Positions 55,238-64,000 of a DNA stretch of 64,000 nucleotides are shown here, one piece after another (position 1 is the first letter of the stretch; the number at the start of each line of letters is the position of its first letter). Origin of the DNA: Pedobacter ureilyticus (lineage in GTDB: Bacteria > Bacteroidota > Bacteroidia > Sphingobacteriales > Sphingobacteriaceae); NCBI RefSeq assembly GCF_005925345.1, contig NZ_SSHJ01000013.1, positions 1 to 64,000 of the forward strand, read 5' to 3'. Both the position numbers and the translations under genes were made by a program. Under the pieces are notes generated by a model that saw only the letters and a list, made by a program, of their open reading frames with translations, was not told the DNA's origin and did no database searches.

Positions 55238-56290
55238 ATGACACTACAACAGTTAAAAGTTACCCAGGTTAGGCAAGAGGTTAATGAAGTAATTACCGTT
55301 AAATTGGCGCCAATTACTGGCAGCAAACCTGTGTACAAAGCAGGCCAATTTTTAACCCTGGCTTTTAACGTAGGCGATAAAGAACTACGTAGATCGTATT
55401 CCGCTTACAGCTCGCCCTTGGTAAATGAGCCCTTGGCTATTGCCGTAAAGCTGGTAGAGAATGGTGAGATTTCGAGATTTTTACACCACTCGTTAAGGGC
55501 GGGCGATATTGTAGAGGTTACAGCACCTAACGGGATGTTTTTTTACGAGCCGGAACACCAAAAAGAAAGAACGGTTTTCTTGTTTGCCGCTGGTGTGGGC
55601 ATTACACCCCTGTTCTCGATTTTGAAAACCGCCTTGGTTGGAGAGCAGAAATCGAAAATAGTATTGATTTACAGCAGCCGTTCCGCAGAAGAAACATTGT
55701 TCTTGGCTGAATTAGAAGAGTGGCAAAGTAGCTATCCCGACAGGTTTAAGCTAATTCATCTTTTTAGTAGTTCTAAAAACTTATTTAGGGCCAGGTTAAA
55801 TGGCTTCTTAGTGCACGAACTGATTAGAGAACAGCTCTCTTTTAATAAAGAAGATGCGCTTTTCTATATCTGCGGCCCGGTTGATTATATGGATGTTTGC
55901 CGTATTTCTATTCTAGGTGCTGGTTACAAGCCTCATCAGGTAAAACGAGAAACTTTTGTACTGCCCGAAGATGAGATTGATGAAGATGATTCTACAGAAA
56001 AAGTGGTTGATAAAGGTACCTATTCCGTTAATCTAATATTTCAAGGAGAAACGCATCATTTACAAGTGCCCTGGCCTAAAAGGATATTAGATGTAGCGCT
56101 AGAACATAAGATCAAAATTCCGTATAGTTGTAGTGGCGGAGTGTGTAGCACTTGTGCAGCTACTTGCATTGCTGGGGGTGTGCGTATGGATTATAACGAG
56201 GTACTCACCGATGATGAAATTGCCAGAGGTGGGGTACTGGTTTGTACTGGACATCCCACAGAAAATGGCACAACAATAACTTGGGGGTGA
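55238..56290 (+). CDS. Ferredoxin-NAD(P)H reductase fused to 2Fe-2S ferredoxin
   Basis: 350 residues from the ATG at 55238 (a longer frame would run through the inverted repeat). The order is FAD-binding domain (YKAGQFLTLAF, RRSYSAYSSP), NAD-binding domain (FLFAAGVGITPLFSILK, FYICGPVDYMD) and a C-terminal plant-type ferredoxin with CSGGVCSTC and a distal VCTGHP cysteine. It resembles PaaE/phenol-hydroxylase reductases that feed electrons to oxygenases. The partner is not adjacent. A TACTTTTG box lies 5 bases before the start. Confidence 0.93.
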   Translation: MTLQQLKVTQVRQEVNEVITVKLAPITGSKPVYKAGQFLTLAFNVGDKELRRSYSAYSSPLVNEPLAIAVKLVENGEISRFLHHSLRAGDIVEVTAPNGMFFYEPEHQKERTVFLFAAGVGITPLFSILKTALVGEQKSKIVLIYSSRSAEETLFLAELEEWQSSYPDRFKLIHLFSSSKNLFRARLNGFLVHELIREQLSFNKEDALFYICGPVDYMDVCRISILGAGYKPHQVKRETFVLPEDEIDEDDSTEKVVDKGTYSVNLIFQGETHHLQVPWPKRILDVALEHKIKIPYSCSGGVCSTCAATCIAGGVRMDYNEVLTDDEIARGGVLVCTGHPTENGTTITWG

Positions 56291-56466
56291 TGGGTTTTTG
56301 GTTGCGAGTTAGAGGTTACAAGTTAAAAGTTACGGGTTGTAGGTTTTAAGGCTTAATATGTAGAGGGTAGAAGGGTTAACATTAATGTATATTCTTACAT
56401 TCCTAAGTACTTCTCTCTCCATTTTAGGGAGAGATGCCGAAAGCAGAGAGGGTTTTGAAGTTGGCT
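56291..56466. repeat. Word-repeat tract and repeat fragment
   Basis: GTTACAAGTTAAAAGTTACG-type quasi-repeats (56300-56350) and a CTCTCTCC...GAGAGGG fragment (56411-56455). A related fragment with GGAGAGG is at 57110-57160, on the other side of the next gene. No coding support. Confidence 0.45.
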
Positions 56467-57066
56467 TTAAAATTTGTTTAACGTAATATTAAATCTATGT
56501 CCAATTGTATCTTCTCTATTTTTAAATGATATCAATTGTCCAGCATAAATCCCCTTAGGAGAGTTGAATAGTTTAATTAAGGCGAACTTATCGAATTTGT
56601 CTTTAACAATTGTAGGTTCTACGTTTTGAAAAAATAAAGTGTCTCCTTTTATATAATAAGTGCCAGTAATTTCATCTATTCCAAAGCAAATATCCCTTTT
56701 TATGAACTTTTTATTTGCCTTAAATTTTAAAACAGAGTTGCAGCTTCCGGCGCCTTCGTAATCTGCAATTAATAAGTCGTTACCTTTTAGTTTGTCGAAA
56801 TCTATGAGGCCATGTGGTTTAAAGAAAGTTAGAACTAAAACCGCAGCTAAAAACAATGAATTAATCAAACGTGGTTTATCTGTAAATTTTTCTCTAATCA
56901 ATAAAAATAACTGGCGAATGAATATGATAACTAGTGAAAAATAACATATTACCAGAATTAGAAATAGTGGAAAAGCGAGGATGCCGAGTTTTCCTTCCCA
57001 ACTGCCCATTGTATTGATGATAAGGAAAAAGGTAATTGTGAAAATGATTAGTTTCTTGTTTTTCAT
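56467..57066 (-). CDS. Hypothetical membrane protein
   Basis: 199 residues. Three hydrophobic segments are in the first 100 residues (FFLIINTMG, LAFPLFLILVICYFSLVIIFI, LFLAAVLVLTFF). A lipocalin-like beta-rich C half follows (TGTYYIKGDTLFFQNVEP). A start at 57075 is also possible. Unusually AT-rich and flanked by related repeat fragments, so it may have been acquired. Function unknown. Confidence 0.6.
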   Translation of the reverse strand: MKNKKLIIFTITFFLIINTMGSWEGKLGILAFPLFLILVICYFSLVIIFIRQLFLLIREKFTDKPRLINSLFLAAVLVLTFFKPHGLIDFDKLKGNDLLIADYEGAGSCNSVLKFKANKKFIKRDICFGIDEITGTYYIKGDTLFFQNVEPTIVKDKFDKFALIKLFNSPKGIYAGQLISFKNREDTIGHRFNITLNKF

Positions 57067-57162
57067 CAGTATCATCTGTAGTTCCTAATTTCAAACCTCT
57101 TTCCTAACCTCCCGAATAATCATGACAAGTAATCCTCCGAAAGGGAGAGGGGATAGTTACTG

Positions 57163-58050
57163 CTACTTCAAATTCCTCGTTTGCGGTGGCAGTGGCACAA
57201 AGTCAGTTTCTCCTGGCACTTGCCCAAACTCTTGATTTAACCATTTTTGTTTGGCATCCTCAATTAATTCTCTGCTGGTAGCTACAAAATTCCAATAAAT
57301 AAAACGCTCTTCTGGAAAAGGCTCGCCACCAAAAATGTACACGGTAGTGTTAGGTGCTATGGTAAATTCGCAAAGCTTGGCGTCTTTAGCCACTAAGAAG
57401 TTTTTAGGCCCAAAGGTGTTTCCTTCACTGCTAACGCTACCTTCTAAAATGTATAAGCCACTTTCGCCAAACAAATCTTCGCCTATTTTAAGCGTTTTTT
57501 CTTCGCTGCTTTTAATTTCTATAAAATACAGCGGACTGTAAACGGGTATTGGCGATTTTCTGCCAAAAGCTTCGCCAGCAATTAATTTAAAATCAACACC
57601 ATCTTCTTCCCATGCCGGAATATCTGCGCCATCGGCATGGTAAAACTCGGGTTCCATTTGTTCCAGGTGTTTAGGTAAAGCCACCCAAATTTGCAAACCG
57701 TGCATATTTCTAACTGTACCTCGCAAATAGTCTGGCGTGCGTTCAGAGTGTGCTATGCCTTTGCCAGCAGTCATCCAATTTACTTGGCCGGGTTTAATCT
57801 CTACTTCGGTGCCCAGGCCGTCGCGATGCATAATGGAGCCTTCAAATAAAAAAGTAAGCGTAGATAAGCCAATATGTGGATGTGGCGCAATATCAAAACT
57901 CTCGTTTTCGCTAAGCGTTACCGGCCCCATGTGGTCGATAAAACAAAACGGACCTACCAATCTTTTTTCCCTAAAAGGAAGCAGTCTGCCTACCAGAAAA
58001 TTACCAATATCGCTTGGTCTTTCTTCTATAATGAGTTGGATGTTTGACAT
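57163..58050 (-). CDS. Pirin family protein (second copy)
   Basis: 295 residues from the ATG at 58050; the long upstream extension in the open frame is not pirin-like. It has the pirin_N motifs GPFCFIDHMGPVT, FDIAPHPHIGLSTLTFLFEG and GKGIAHSERTP with the metal-binding His residues, and a C-terminal cupin (SPLYFIEIKSS, VYIFGGEPF). Cytoplasmic metal-binding protein of uncertain role. It differs in length from the pirin at 23019 (237 residues, YhaK type), so they are not recent duplicates. A TATCTTTA box ends 4 bases before the start. Confidence 0.93.
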   Translation of the reverse strand: MSNIQLIIEERPSDIGNFLVGRLLPFREKRLVGPFCFIDHMGPVTLSENESFDIAPHPHIGLSTLTFLFEGSIMHRDGLGTEVEIKPGQVNWMTAGKGIAHSERTPDYLRGTVRNMHGLQIWVALPKHLEQMEPEFYHADGADIPAWEEDGVDFKLIAGEAFGRKSPIPVYSPLYFIEIKSSEEKTLKIGEDLFGESGLYILEGSVSSEGNTFGPKNFLVAKDAKLCEFTIAPNTTVYIFGGEPFPEERFIYWNFVATSRELIEDAKQKWLNQEFGQVPGETDFVPLPPQTRNLK

Positions 58051-58411
58051 GCTATAAAGATAAGGTTTTTGTTTTTTGCTAGCTACAGATGCATAGATTT
58101 TTGTTTTGTATTTACGCCAGTATGCGTCATCCCCCGATCCGATAGTTAGGGGGGTAGTCTGGGATCTTAATGCGATAGTTTTGTTGTTCTGTTCTTTATG
58201 GTGCATTACGATTAGCTTTGCTGAACACTTCGTGGTTACCGCCTACGCTGGAAGGAAGCTTAGCATAGAAAGCATATACAAACTCAAACGTAATAATTAT
58301 ATCTAATAGAAAACCTATGTGCCTACGGGGGGTCAAATATTATCTGTACATCTGTGGTAAACTAAACCATAGATAAGTGTACTTTTGCAAAAAAAAACAA
58401 AACCAACACCG
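58051..58411. repeat. Intergenic repeats
   Basis: AGCTACAGATGCATAGAT (58081-58098) and ATCTGTACATCTGTGGTAA (58342-58360) are imperfect inverted copies of the AGCCACAGAT family. A GTCATCCCCCGATC...GGGGGGTAG hairpin lies at 58126-58155. No gene is supported. A TACTTTTG box (58380-58387) lies 24 bases before SulP. Confidence 0.55.
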
Positions 58412-59923
58412 ATGCCCCATTTTAATTTCTACCAAAAAATCAACTATAAAAACGAAATACTCGCTGGTTTAACCGTGGCAATGACCATGATTCCGGAGTC
58501 GCTATCATTTGCTATTTTGGCCGGCTTTCCTCCCTTAACAGGTTTGTACGCTGCCTTTATTATGGGTTTGGTTACTGCTGTTTTGGGCGGTAGACCCGGT
58601 TTGGTATCGGGCGGAGCAGGAGCAACCGTGATTACCTTAATTGCGCTAATGAAGCTTCACGGACTGGAATATGTGTTCGCTGCGGTGGTGGTTGCCGGAG
58701 TAATTCAAATTGCTGTTGGTTTGTTTAAGTTGGGGAAATTCATCCGGCTGGTGCCGCAATCGGTAATGTATGGTTTTGTGAACGGATTGGCCATTGTGAT
58801 TTTCATGTCGCAGTTAACCCAATTTAAAGTGCAGGGAACAGAAGAATGGTTAAGTGGTACACCTTTATATACCATGTTGGGCTTAACGGCACTTACTATA
58901 TTGGTGGTTTGGTTGTGGCCTAAAATCACCAAGGCAGTGCCGGCATCGTTAGTGGCTATCATGGTGGTTTTTGCACTTGTGCTTGTATTTGGCATACACA
59001 CCAAAACGGTAAGCGATATTGCTTCTGTAGCGGGCGGATTTCCACCATTTCATATTCCAGAAGTTCCTTTTACCTTCGAAACCCTAAAAATAGTTTTCCC
59101 CTTTGGTTTAATTATGGCCATGGTAGGTTTAACCGAAGGCTTGCTGACTTTAAACTTGGTAGATGAAATTGTGGGCAACAAAGGCGATGGTAACAAAGAA
59201 AGTGTAGCGCAAGGCACGGCCAATATTCTCAATGGTTTCTTTTTCGGCATGGGCGGTTGCCCCATGATTGCGCAAACTTTGGTTAACCTTTCTGCCGGAG
59301 CAAGAGCTAGGTTGTCGGCAATAATTGGTGCGCTAACAATTTTGCTGATTATTTTAGTTGGTGCGCCAGTGATTGGCAGATTGCCCATGGCTGCGCTTAC
59401 GGGGGTAATGATGATGGTGGCAGTTACCACTTTCGAATGGAGCAGTTTTCGGATCATCAATAAAATGCCCAAAGCTGATATTTTTATTGGGGTAGTGGTG
59501 GCTGCGGTTACGGTACTGCTACACAATTTGGCGTTGGCTGTGCTGATAGGTGTAATTTTATCTGCCTTGGTGTTTGCTTGGGAAAGCGCTCGACGAATTA
59601 GAGCAAGAAAATACATCGATGAGGATGGTGTGAAGCATTACGAGATTTTCGGTCCGCTGTTTTTTGGCTCTACCACTGCTTTTTTAGAGAAGTTTGATGT
59701 ACAGGATGATCCATCAGCAATTGTAATTGATTTTAAAGAAAGTAGAATTGCAGATATGAGTGCTATTGACGCAGTGCATAAAATTACCGACCGTTATCGT
59801 AAGCTGGATAAATCGGTTACGTTAAAACATTTGAGTGCGGATAGTAGAAAATTGTTGAGAAATGCCGCAGGGGCGATTGAAGTGAACATAGATGATCCTA
59901 TTTACGCAGTGGCGGATAGATAA
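58412..59923 (+). CDS. SulP family inorganic anion transporter
   Basis: 503 residues from the ATG at 58412 (a TTG nine codons earlier is less likely). The SulP core is present: NEILAGLTVAMTMIPESLSF, GLYAAFIMGLVTAVLGG and ten or more further helices. A C-terminal STAS domain follows (~400-500: DDPSAIVIDFKESRIADMSAI). Family members carry sulfate, bicarbonate or other anions across the inner membrane; the substrate cannot be told. Confidence 0.93.
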   Translation: MPHFNFYQKINYKNEILAGLTVAMTMIPESLSFAILAGFPPLTGLYAAFIMGLVTAVLGGRPGLVSGGAGATVITLIALMKLHGLEYVFAAVVVAGVIQIAVGLFKLGKFIRLVPQSVMYGFVNGLAIVIFMSQLTQFKVQGTEEWLSGTPLYTMLGLTALTILVVWLWPKITKAVPASLVAIMVVFALVLVFGIHTKTVSDIASVAGGFPPFHIPEVPFTFETLKIVFPFGLIMAMVGLTEGLLTLNLVDEIVGNKGDGNKESVAQGTANILNGFFFGMGGCPMIAQTLVNLSAGARARLSAIIGALTILLIILVGAPVIGRLPMAALTGVMMMVAVTTFEWSSFRIINKMPKADIFIGVVVAAVTVLLHNLALAVLIGVILSALVFAWESARRIRARKYIDEDGVKHYEIFGPLFFGSTTAFLEKFDVQDDPSAIVIDFKESRIADMSAIDAVHKITDRYRKLDKSVTLKHLSADSRKLLRNAAGAIEVNIDDPIYAVADR

Positions 59924-59948
59924 TGAGCTAATTTGATAATTAGCTCAT
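59923..59948. terminator. Hairpin directly after SulP
   Basis: ATGAGCTAATT and AATTAGCTCAT are a perfect 11-bp stem with a 4-base loop, overlapping the stop codon; only four T follow. Confidence 0.5.
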
Positions 59949-59973
59949 GGTTTTGCAGGAGCATAAAAAAAAA

Positions 59974-60066
59974 CGTCATTTCGAATGAGGAGGAACGACG
60001 AAGAGAAATCTGTTGGCCTATACTACTTACTTACAGATTTCTCCTCGTGCCTCGTTCGAAATGACG
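59974..60066. repeat. CGTCATTTCGA hairpin element
   Basis: CGTCATTTCGAATGAGG (59974-59990) and CCTCGTTCGAAATGACG (60050-60066) pair with one mismatch; inside, GAGAAATCTGT and ACAGATTTCTC continue the stem. It lies between the convergent SulP and fabV genes. Confidence 0.85.
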
Positions 60067-60098
60067 GATAAATCAGCTAATTAGCTAATTCAAAAATA

Positions 60099-61301
60099 TT
60101 AAACCTCAGCTTTCTGCAATCCTGGTATCTCTACCATTTCATTGGCATCGGCAGCATAATCAACACCAGCCACATCAAAACCAAAAAGGTTTAAGAAATC
60201 TTTTTTATAACCCGCTAAATCGCCTGTTTGGGGTAAAGTATCGGTATCAGCAGTTTTCCAAAGCTCGGCAACTGCAGCTTGTACATCGTCTTGCATTTCC
60301 CAGTCGTCAATTCTGATACGACCTTTTTCGTCAACAGGAACATCGCTGCCGGTATATAATCTTTCGCTGAACAAGCGCTCAATTTGCTCTATACAGCCTT
60401 CGTGTAAACCTTTTTCTTTCATGGTTTTGTATAAGAAAGAAATGTATAAAGGAATAACCGGAATGGCCGAACTCGCTTGTGTAACCAATGCTTTATTTAC
60501 AGAAACGTAAGCTTTTCCACCTAAATCTGCTAATTTATCAGTGATGGTAAATGCTGTAGCTTCCAAATGGTCTTTCGCTCTGCCGATAGTTCCTTTTCGG
60601 TAAACCGCTTCGGTAACTGCAGGGCCAATGTACGAGTAAGCTACCGTAGTGGCACCTTCGGCCAATACACCAGCAGCTTTCATGTCATCCATCCACATTT
60701 CCCAATCTTCGCCGCCCATTACCGCAACTGTATTTTCAATTTCTTCTTCGTTTGCAGGCTCAATGGTTACTGTAGAAACTATGCCGGTATGGAAATCAAC
60801 TGTTTTGTCAGAAAAAGTACCGCCAATTGGCTTTAACGTAGAACGATGCGTAACACCAGTTTTTGGGTTAGTTCTTACCGGCGAGGCCAAGCTGTAGATG
60901 ATCAAATCTATCTGCCCCAAATCGGCTTTAATCAAATCGATAGTTTGTTGTTTTACTTCGTTAGAGAAAGCATCACCGTTAATGCTTTTGGCATATAAAC
61001 CATCCGCTTGGGCTTGTTTCTCAAATGCCGCAGTGTTGTACCAGCCCGGCGATGCTGTTTTACCTTCTTTAGGCTCTTTCTCAAAATAAACGCCAATGGT
61101 AGATGCACCCGAGCCATAAGCCGCCGTAATGCGTGAGGCCAAGCCAAAGCCAGTAGAAGCACCAATTACCAAAACTCTTTTTGGGCCGTTGTTAGCACCT
61201 TTAGATTTTACATATTCAATTTGGTTTTTTACGTTTTGTGCAGCGCCATCTGGGTGAGCTGTTAAACAAATAAAACCACGCATTCTAGGTTCAATAATCA
61301 T
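60099..61301 (-). CDS. fabV: Enoyl-ACP reductase FabV (trans-2-enoyl-CoA reductase)
   Basis: 400 residues, the usual FabV length. Family features are the N terminus IIEPRMRGFICLTAHPDG, the Rossmann loop VIGASTGFGLASRI, YSLASPVRTNP and the Tyr-x8-Lys-type catalytic region (YSYIGPAVTEAVYRKG). It reduces enoyl-ACP in the last step of fatty-acid elongation with NADH; FabV is known to be triclosan-tolerant. It has its own promoter. Confidence 0.95.
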   Translation of the reverse strand: MIIEPRMRGFICLTAHPDGAAQNVKNQIEYVKSKGANNGPKRVLVIGASTGFGLASRITAAYGSGASTIGVYFEKEPKEGKTASPGWYNTAAFEKQAQADGLYAKSINGDAFSNEVKQQTIDLIKADLGQIDLIIYSLASPVRTNPKTGVTHRSTLKPIGGTFSDKTVDFHTGIVSTVTIEPANEEEIENTVAVMGGEDWEMWMDDMKAAGVLAEGATTVAYSYIGPAVTEAVYRKGTIGRAKDHLEATAFTITDKLADLGGKAYVSVNKALVTQASSAIPVIPLYISFLYKTMKEKGLHEGCIEQIERLFSERLYTGSDVPVDEKGRIRIDDWEMQDDVQAAVAELWKTADTDTLPQTGDLAGYKKDFLNLFGFDVAGVDYAADANEMVEIPGLQKAEV

Positions 61302-61344
61302 AATATTGTTTTGTTATAAACGGGGCTAGCCCATAATCTAAGTT

Positions 61345-61376
61345 CAAAGCTATTCTTAATTTTTGGGGAATGCAAA
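61345..61376 (-). promoter_or_regulatory. fabV promoter
   Basis: On the minus strand TTTG (61373-61376), a 20-base spacer and TAGCTTTG (61345-61352): a full match to the Bacteroidota consensus, about 45 bases before the ATG. Confidence 0.85.
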
Positions 61377-61515
61377 TTGGACTGGTTTTAAAAAGGTTAA
61401 GATCATTTGGCTTTGTGTTTATGGATTTTGAAAATCAGGATTTTAAGGTTTTATTGAAATTGTTGTACAACTTTGTTGAGTAATGTTTTTATCTTAGAGT
61501 GCCAAACAAACATCT

Positions 61516-63363
61516 GTGAAGTATCCATATCTATTGATTTTAGTTTTTCTCGGCTTAACGGTTCCTGTTTTTGCCCAATGGGATAACCACCATCAAAAAG
61601 GGAAATGTTTCGACTCTTTGTATGTTTCTTACATTTCAGATGTTAAAAACCGTACGCCTGTTGAAACTTATCTAAATAAACAATACCAACAAAGCAAAGA
61701 TGAAGAAGTACTAGGTTTTCTTAAAGTAGTTAAATTTTGCGTAAAGGTAGGCAATGGTGCTACTCCAAATGAAATGGATAGGTTTGTTGAGCATGTTCTA
61801 AAACAATACAAGCAATTTCCAAATTTACAAGCTAGAGCGCTACACACCGTAGGTTATCATTATTTCATCGGAGAGTTTAATTACGAAAAGGCTTTTAATG
61901 CTTACGGAAGGTTAGAGAAATTACTTGAGGTTTATGATGAAAAAGAGATTACGGATTATGCCAACTATTGCGCTAATATCATTACCGCCTACTATAAATT
62001 TGAAGATTTTGGTAAGGCCATTAAAATGGGTAAAAGATGCCTGAAAATAGCCGAAAATAAATGGTATTTGTATAATACAATGGGTTTGTGTTATAAGGGC
62101 TTAGCTGAGATCGATTCGTCTTTTGTTTACTTTAATAGGGCTTTAGCAGAGGCAAAAGATAAGCAAATGCCAGATATTTATCGGACTATTGCCTTGGGTA
62201 ATATTGGTTATAATTATTATCTGGAAAGAGAGTACGACAAGGCTAAACCACTAATAACGGTAGATCTTGAGGGCGGACTTAAGTTAAAGGATCCTGGTTT
62301 AATTGCTGGTGCCGCTATACCGCTGGCAGATATCTTTTTAGCAGAAGGAAGTGTAACTAAGGCTAAAGAAATGCTTAAACTAGCTCGAAATGGAATTGCA
62401 GAAAGTAAACAACGCGAAAGGTTAGAAAAGTTTTTTCCTGTGCAAAGTAGATATTATGAAATGCTCGGAAACGCAGAACAAGCCTTGGCCTACCGAGACT
62501 CTAGTATCAAAGCAATTAAGCGAAATGATTCTGTTTTTAATGGGCTGTTGGTAATGCGTGTACAGCAAAAGAACGATCTAGAAAAAATAACCGAAGAAAA
62601 AAATAAATTGGAAAGTTACCGTAAAATTTCGCAAACTAGGTTGTGGAGTATTATTGTGTTTTTCTTTTTAATAGTGTTGGTTTTCTTTATCGTTAGAGCT
62701 TACAAGGTACAAAGAGGGAAGGATAAGAAAAAAATTGAAGAGTTAAATCGCATCATCGAACTTAGAGAGCGCCTTAGTGCAGATATGCACGATGATGTGG
62801 GTAGTACTTTAAGTAGTATATCTCTTTATACGCATTCGCTCATCATGCAATCTCCCGAAGACCAAAATAAATCTACATTGGAAAAGATCAAAAAAAATGC
62901 CCAAGATGTGCAAGAGAGCATTAGTGATATTATATGGAGTGTAAATCCGAATATGGACACAATAGAGCAGACCATTGCAAGGATGAGAGCTTTTGGCGCA
63001 GATTTGGCCGAGTGTGCAGGAATTTGTTTTGAATTTGAGGTTAATGGATCTGTCATCGTGCAGCCCTTAACAATGTTAGTTAGGAAAAATTTATACCTCA
63101 TTTATAAAGAAGCGATAAACAATTCCATAAAATATAGTAGCGCAACCAAGTTGACAGCAATTTTAGATGTGAAAGATGGCGGTTTTACGCTGAAAATTAC
63201 AGACAATGGAATTGGATTTGATTGTTCTGTAGTAAATGTTGGTAATGGATTGCCGAATATGAAACGTAGGGCAGAAGAAATAGGAGGAGAATTGCAAATA
63301 TCAACAGGTTTAGGTAAAGGAACTTGCTTGATTTTAATCTTTAGTAGTTTTAGGAGTAGCTAA
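61516..63363 (+). CDS. TPR-containing sensor histidine kinase (LuxR-type, HisKA_3)
   Basis: 615 residues from a GTG start (the closest upstream in-frame codon is a TAG at 61495). Signal peptide 1-20 (VFAQ). Residues ~60-360 are tetratricopeptide-like helices in the periplasm. One membrane helix (~380-400: LWSIIVFFFLIVLVFFIV) precedes a DHp domain with His425 in ADMHDDVGS and a HATPase (KEAINNSIKYS, GNGLPNM). It should phosphorylate the LuxR-type regulator encoded 79 bases downstream. Signal unknown. Confidence 0.93.
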   Translation: MKYPYLLILVFLGLTVPVFAQWDNHHQKGKCFDSLYVSYISDVKNRTPVETYLNKQYQQSKDEEVLGFLKVVKFCVKVGNGATPNEMDRFVEHVLKQYKQFPNLQARALHTVGYHYFIGEFNYEKAFNAYGRLEKLLEVYDEKEITDYANYCANIITAYYKFEDFGKAIKMGKRCLKIAENKWYLYNTMGLCYKGLAEIDSSFVYFNRALAEAKDKQMPDIYRTIALGNIGYNYYLEREYDKAKPLITVDLEGGLKLKDPGLIAGAAIPLADIFLAEGSVTKAKEMLKLARNGIAESKQRERLEKFFPVQSRYYEMLGNAEQALAYRDSSIKAIKRNDSVFNGLLVMRVQQKNDLEKITEEKNKLESYRKISQTRLWSIIVFFFLIVLVFFIVRAYKVQRGKDKKKIEELNRIIELRERLSADMHDDVGSTLSSISLYTHSLIMQSPEDQNKSTLEKIKKNAQDVQESISDIIWSVNPNMDTIEQTIARMRAFGADLAECAGICFEFEVNGSVIVQPLTMLVRKNLYLIYKEAINNSIKYSSATKLTAILDVKDGGFTLKITDNGIGFDCSVVNVGNGLPNMKRRAEEIGGELQISTGLGKGTCLILIFSSFRSS

Positions 63364-63442
63364 TTATAGTAACTGTTTAATCTTGGCACGGTTATAGCCT
63401 TGTGCTTGTTCTATAAGTTAAACTAGCTGAAATTGTAAATTG

Positions 63443-64000
63443 GTGGATAATAACATAAAAAAGCGGATCGTTATTTTTGATGATGATAAAACGAGAAGGG
63501 ATAGTTTAACCATGTTGCTTAACATGTGTAGCGACATGGAGTGTGTAGGTGCTTTTGTAAGTGCTGCCGATGCTGTGGGTAACGTAAAGGCCACAAGGCC
63601 AGATATGGTGTTAATGGATATTGACATGCCACAGGGCGATGGTATTACTGGTACTAAACAAATAAAGGAGCATTTTCCTGATCTGCTTGTGATTATGCAA
63701 ACTGTTTTTGATGATAGCCAAAATATTTTTGAAGCGATTAAAGCTGGAGCCAATGGGTATTTATTGAAAAGAACATCTCCTGATAAGCTTTTAGAGCAAG
63801 TTAGGGAAGCTTTTCAGGGCGGTGCCCCTATGACGGGAGCGGTTGCTATTAAAGTGTTGGATTTTTTTAGGGAAGAACCAGTCCCTACATCATACGACCT
63901 AACCGAAAAAGAGAAAAATATTTTAAAACTGCTGGTAGAGGGGCATAGTTACAAAATGATAGCCGCTAAAAGTGCGATTTCTTATTTTACAGTATGCAAC
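63443..64000 (+). CDS. LuxR-type response regulator, truncated by window end
   Basis: 186 residues visible, running off the right edge. The start is a GTG at 63443 (a TTG at 63440 is possible); there is no ATG and a stop lies at 63428. The receiver is complete: D13-D15 pocket, phospho-Asp59 in LMDIDMP, K109 in GYLLKRTSP. The LuxR DNA-binding domain begins near residue 144 (LTEKEKNILKLLVEG). Cognate partner of the upstream histidine kinase. Confidence 0.93.
   Translation, partial: MDNNIKKRIVIFDDDKTRRDSLTMLLNMCSDMECVGAFVSAADAVGNVKATRPDMVLMDIDMPQGDGITGTKQIKEHFPDLLVIMQTVFDDSQNIFEAIKAGANGYLLKRTSPDKLLEQVREAFQGGAPMTGAVAIKVLDFFREEPVPTSYDLTEKEKNILKLLVEGHSYKMIAAKSAISYFTVCN

Overview
The window looks like chromosomal DNA of a Bacteroidota member, most likely Sphingobacteriaceae (Pedobacter-like). 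The evidence is AT-rich DNA, promoters of the TTTG-N19/20-TAnnTTTG type, few Shine-Dalgarno sites, a T9SS-sorted protein, TonB-dependent and OstA-like outer-membrane proteins, BshA (bacillithiol synthesis), FabV and KTSC/DUF1398 proteins. The genus is inferred from gene content only. I saw no rRNA, tRNA, insertion sequence, prophage or CRISPR array.

Layout: 0.5-4.8 kb holds a secreted beta-helix protein, an OmpA-like porin and a lipoprotein. 4.9-10.8 kb is a xylose locus on the minus strand (lacI-type regulator, xylB, xylA, sodium symporter) with a promoter-overlapping LacI-type operator. 10.9-14.1 kb carries a DUF2130 protein, an MFS transporter and a receiver protein. 14.2-20.7 kb is a TetR-controlled RND tripartite efflux operon. 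20.9-29 kb has a subtilase, two small proteins, a pirin, a DAC-like (DACNV) putative nucleotide-sensing or nucleotide-synthesising protein, proBA, and two striking tandem-repeat tracts (19 x 7 bp and 5 x 123 bp). 29-37 kb has a PadR/PspC module, a TonB receptor and a large MG2/plug-like surface protein. 37.5-43.3 kb has a second TetR with a nitroreductase, an outer-membrane barrel, DUF1398, an msrA-araC pair and a 2OG-Fe(II) oxygenase. 43.4-64 kb contains OstA, tilS, bshA, lipocalin-like lipoproteins, a DnaJ-KTSC fusion, a lactonase, a repeat-extended pseudouridine synthase, a lytic transglycosylase, a ferredoxin reductase, a second pirin, SulP, FabV and the start of a two-component system cut by the window end.

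Regulatory structure is the best hidden signal. The two TetR paralogs, 24 kb apart, have matching promoter/operator architecture (TACATTTG -7 boxes next to TAAC-N3-GTTA palindromes). The same palindrome occurs twice at the efflux operon, once inside the first codons of the adaptor gene. This suggests a linked efflux/nitroreductase regulon. Several genes have a -7 box 4-5 nt before the start codon and may be leaderless. At least two families of dispersed hairpin elements (CGTCATTTCGA type and AGCCACAGATGCA type) fill intergenic regions. One of them sits inside the loop of a long terminator-like stem.
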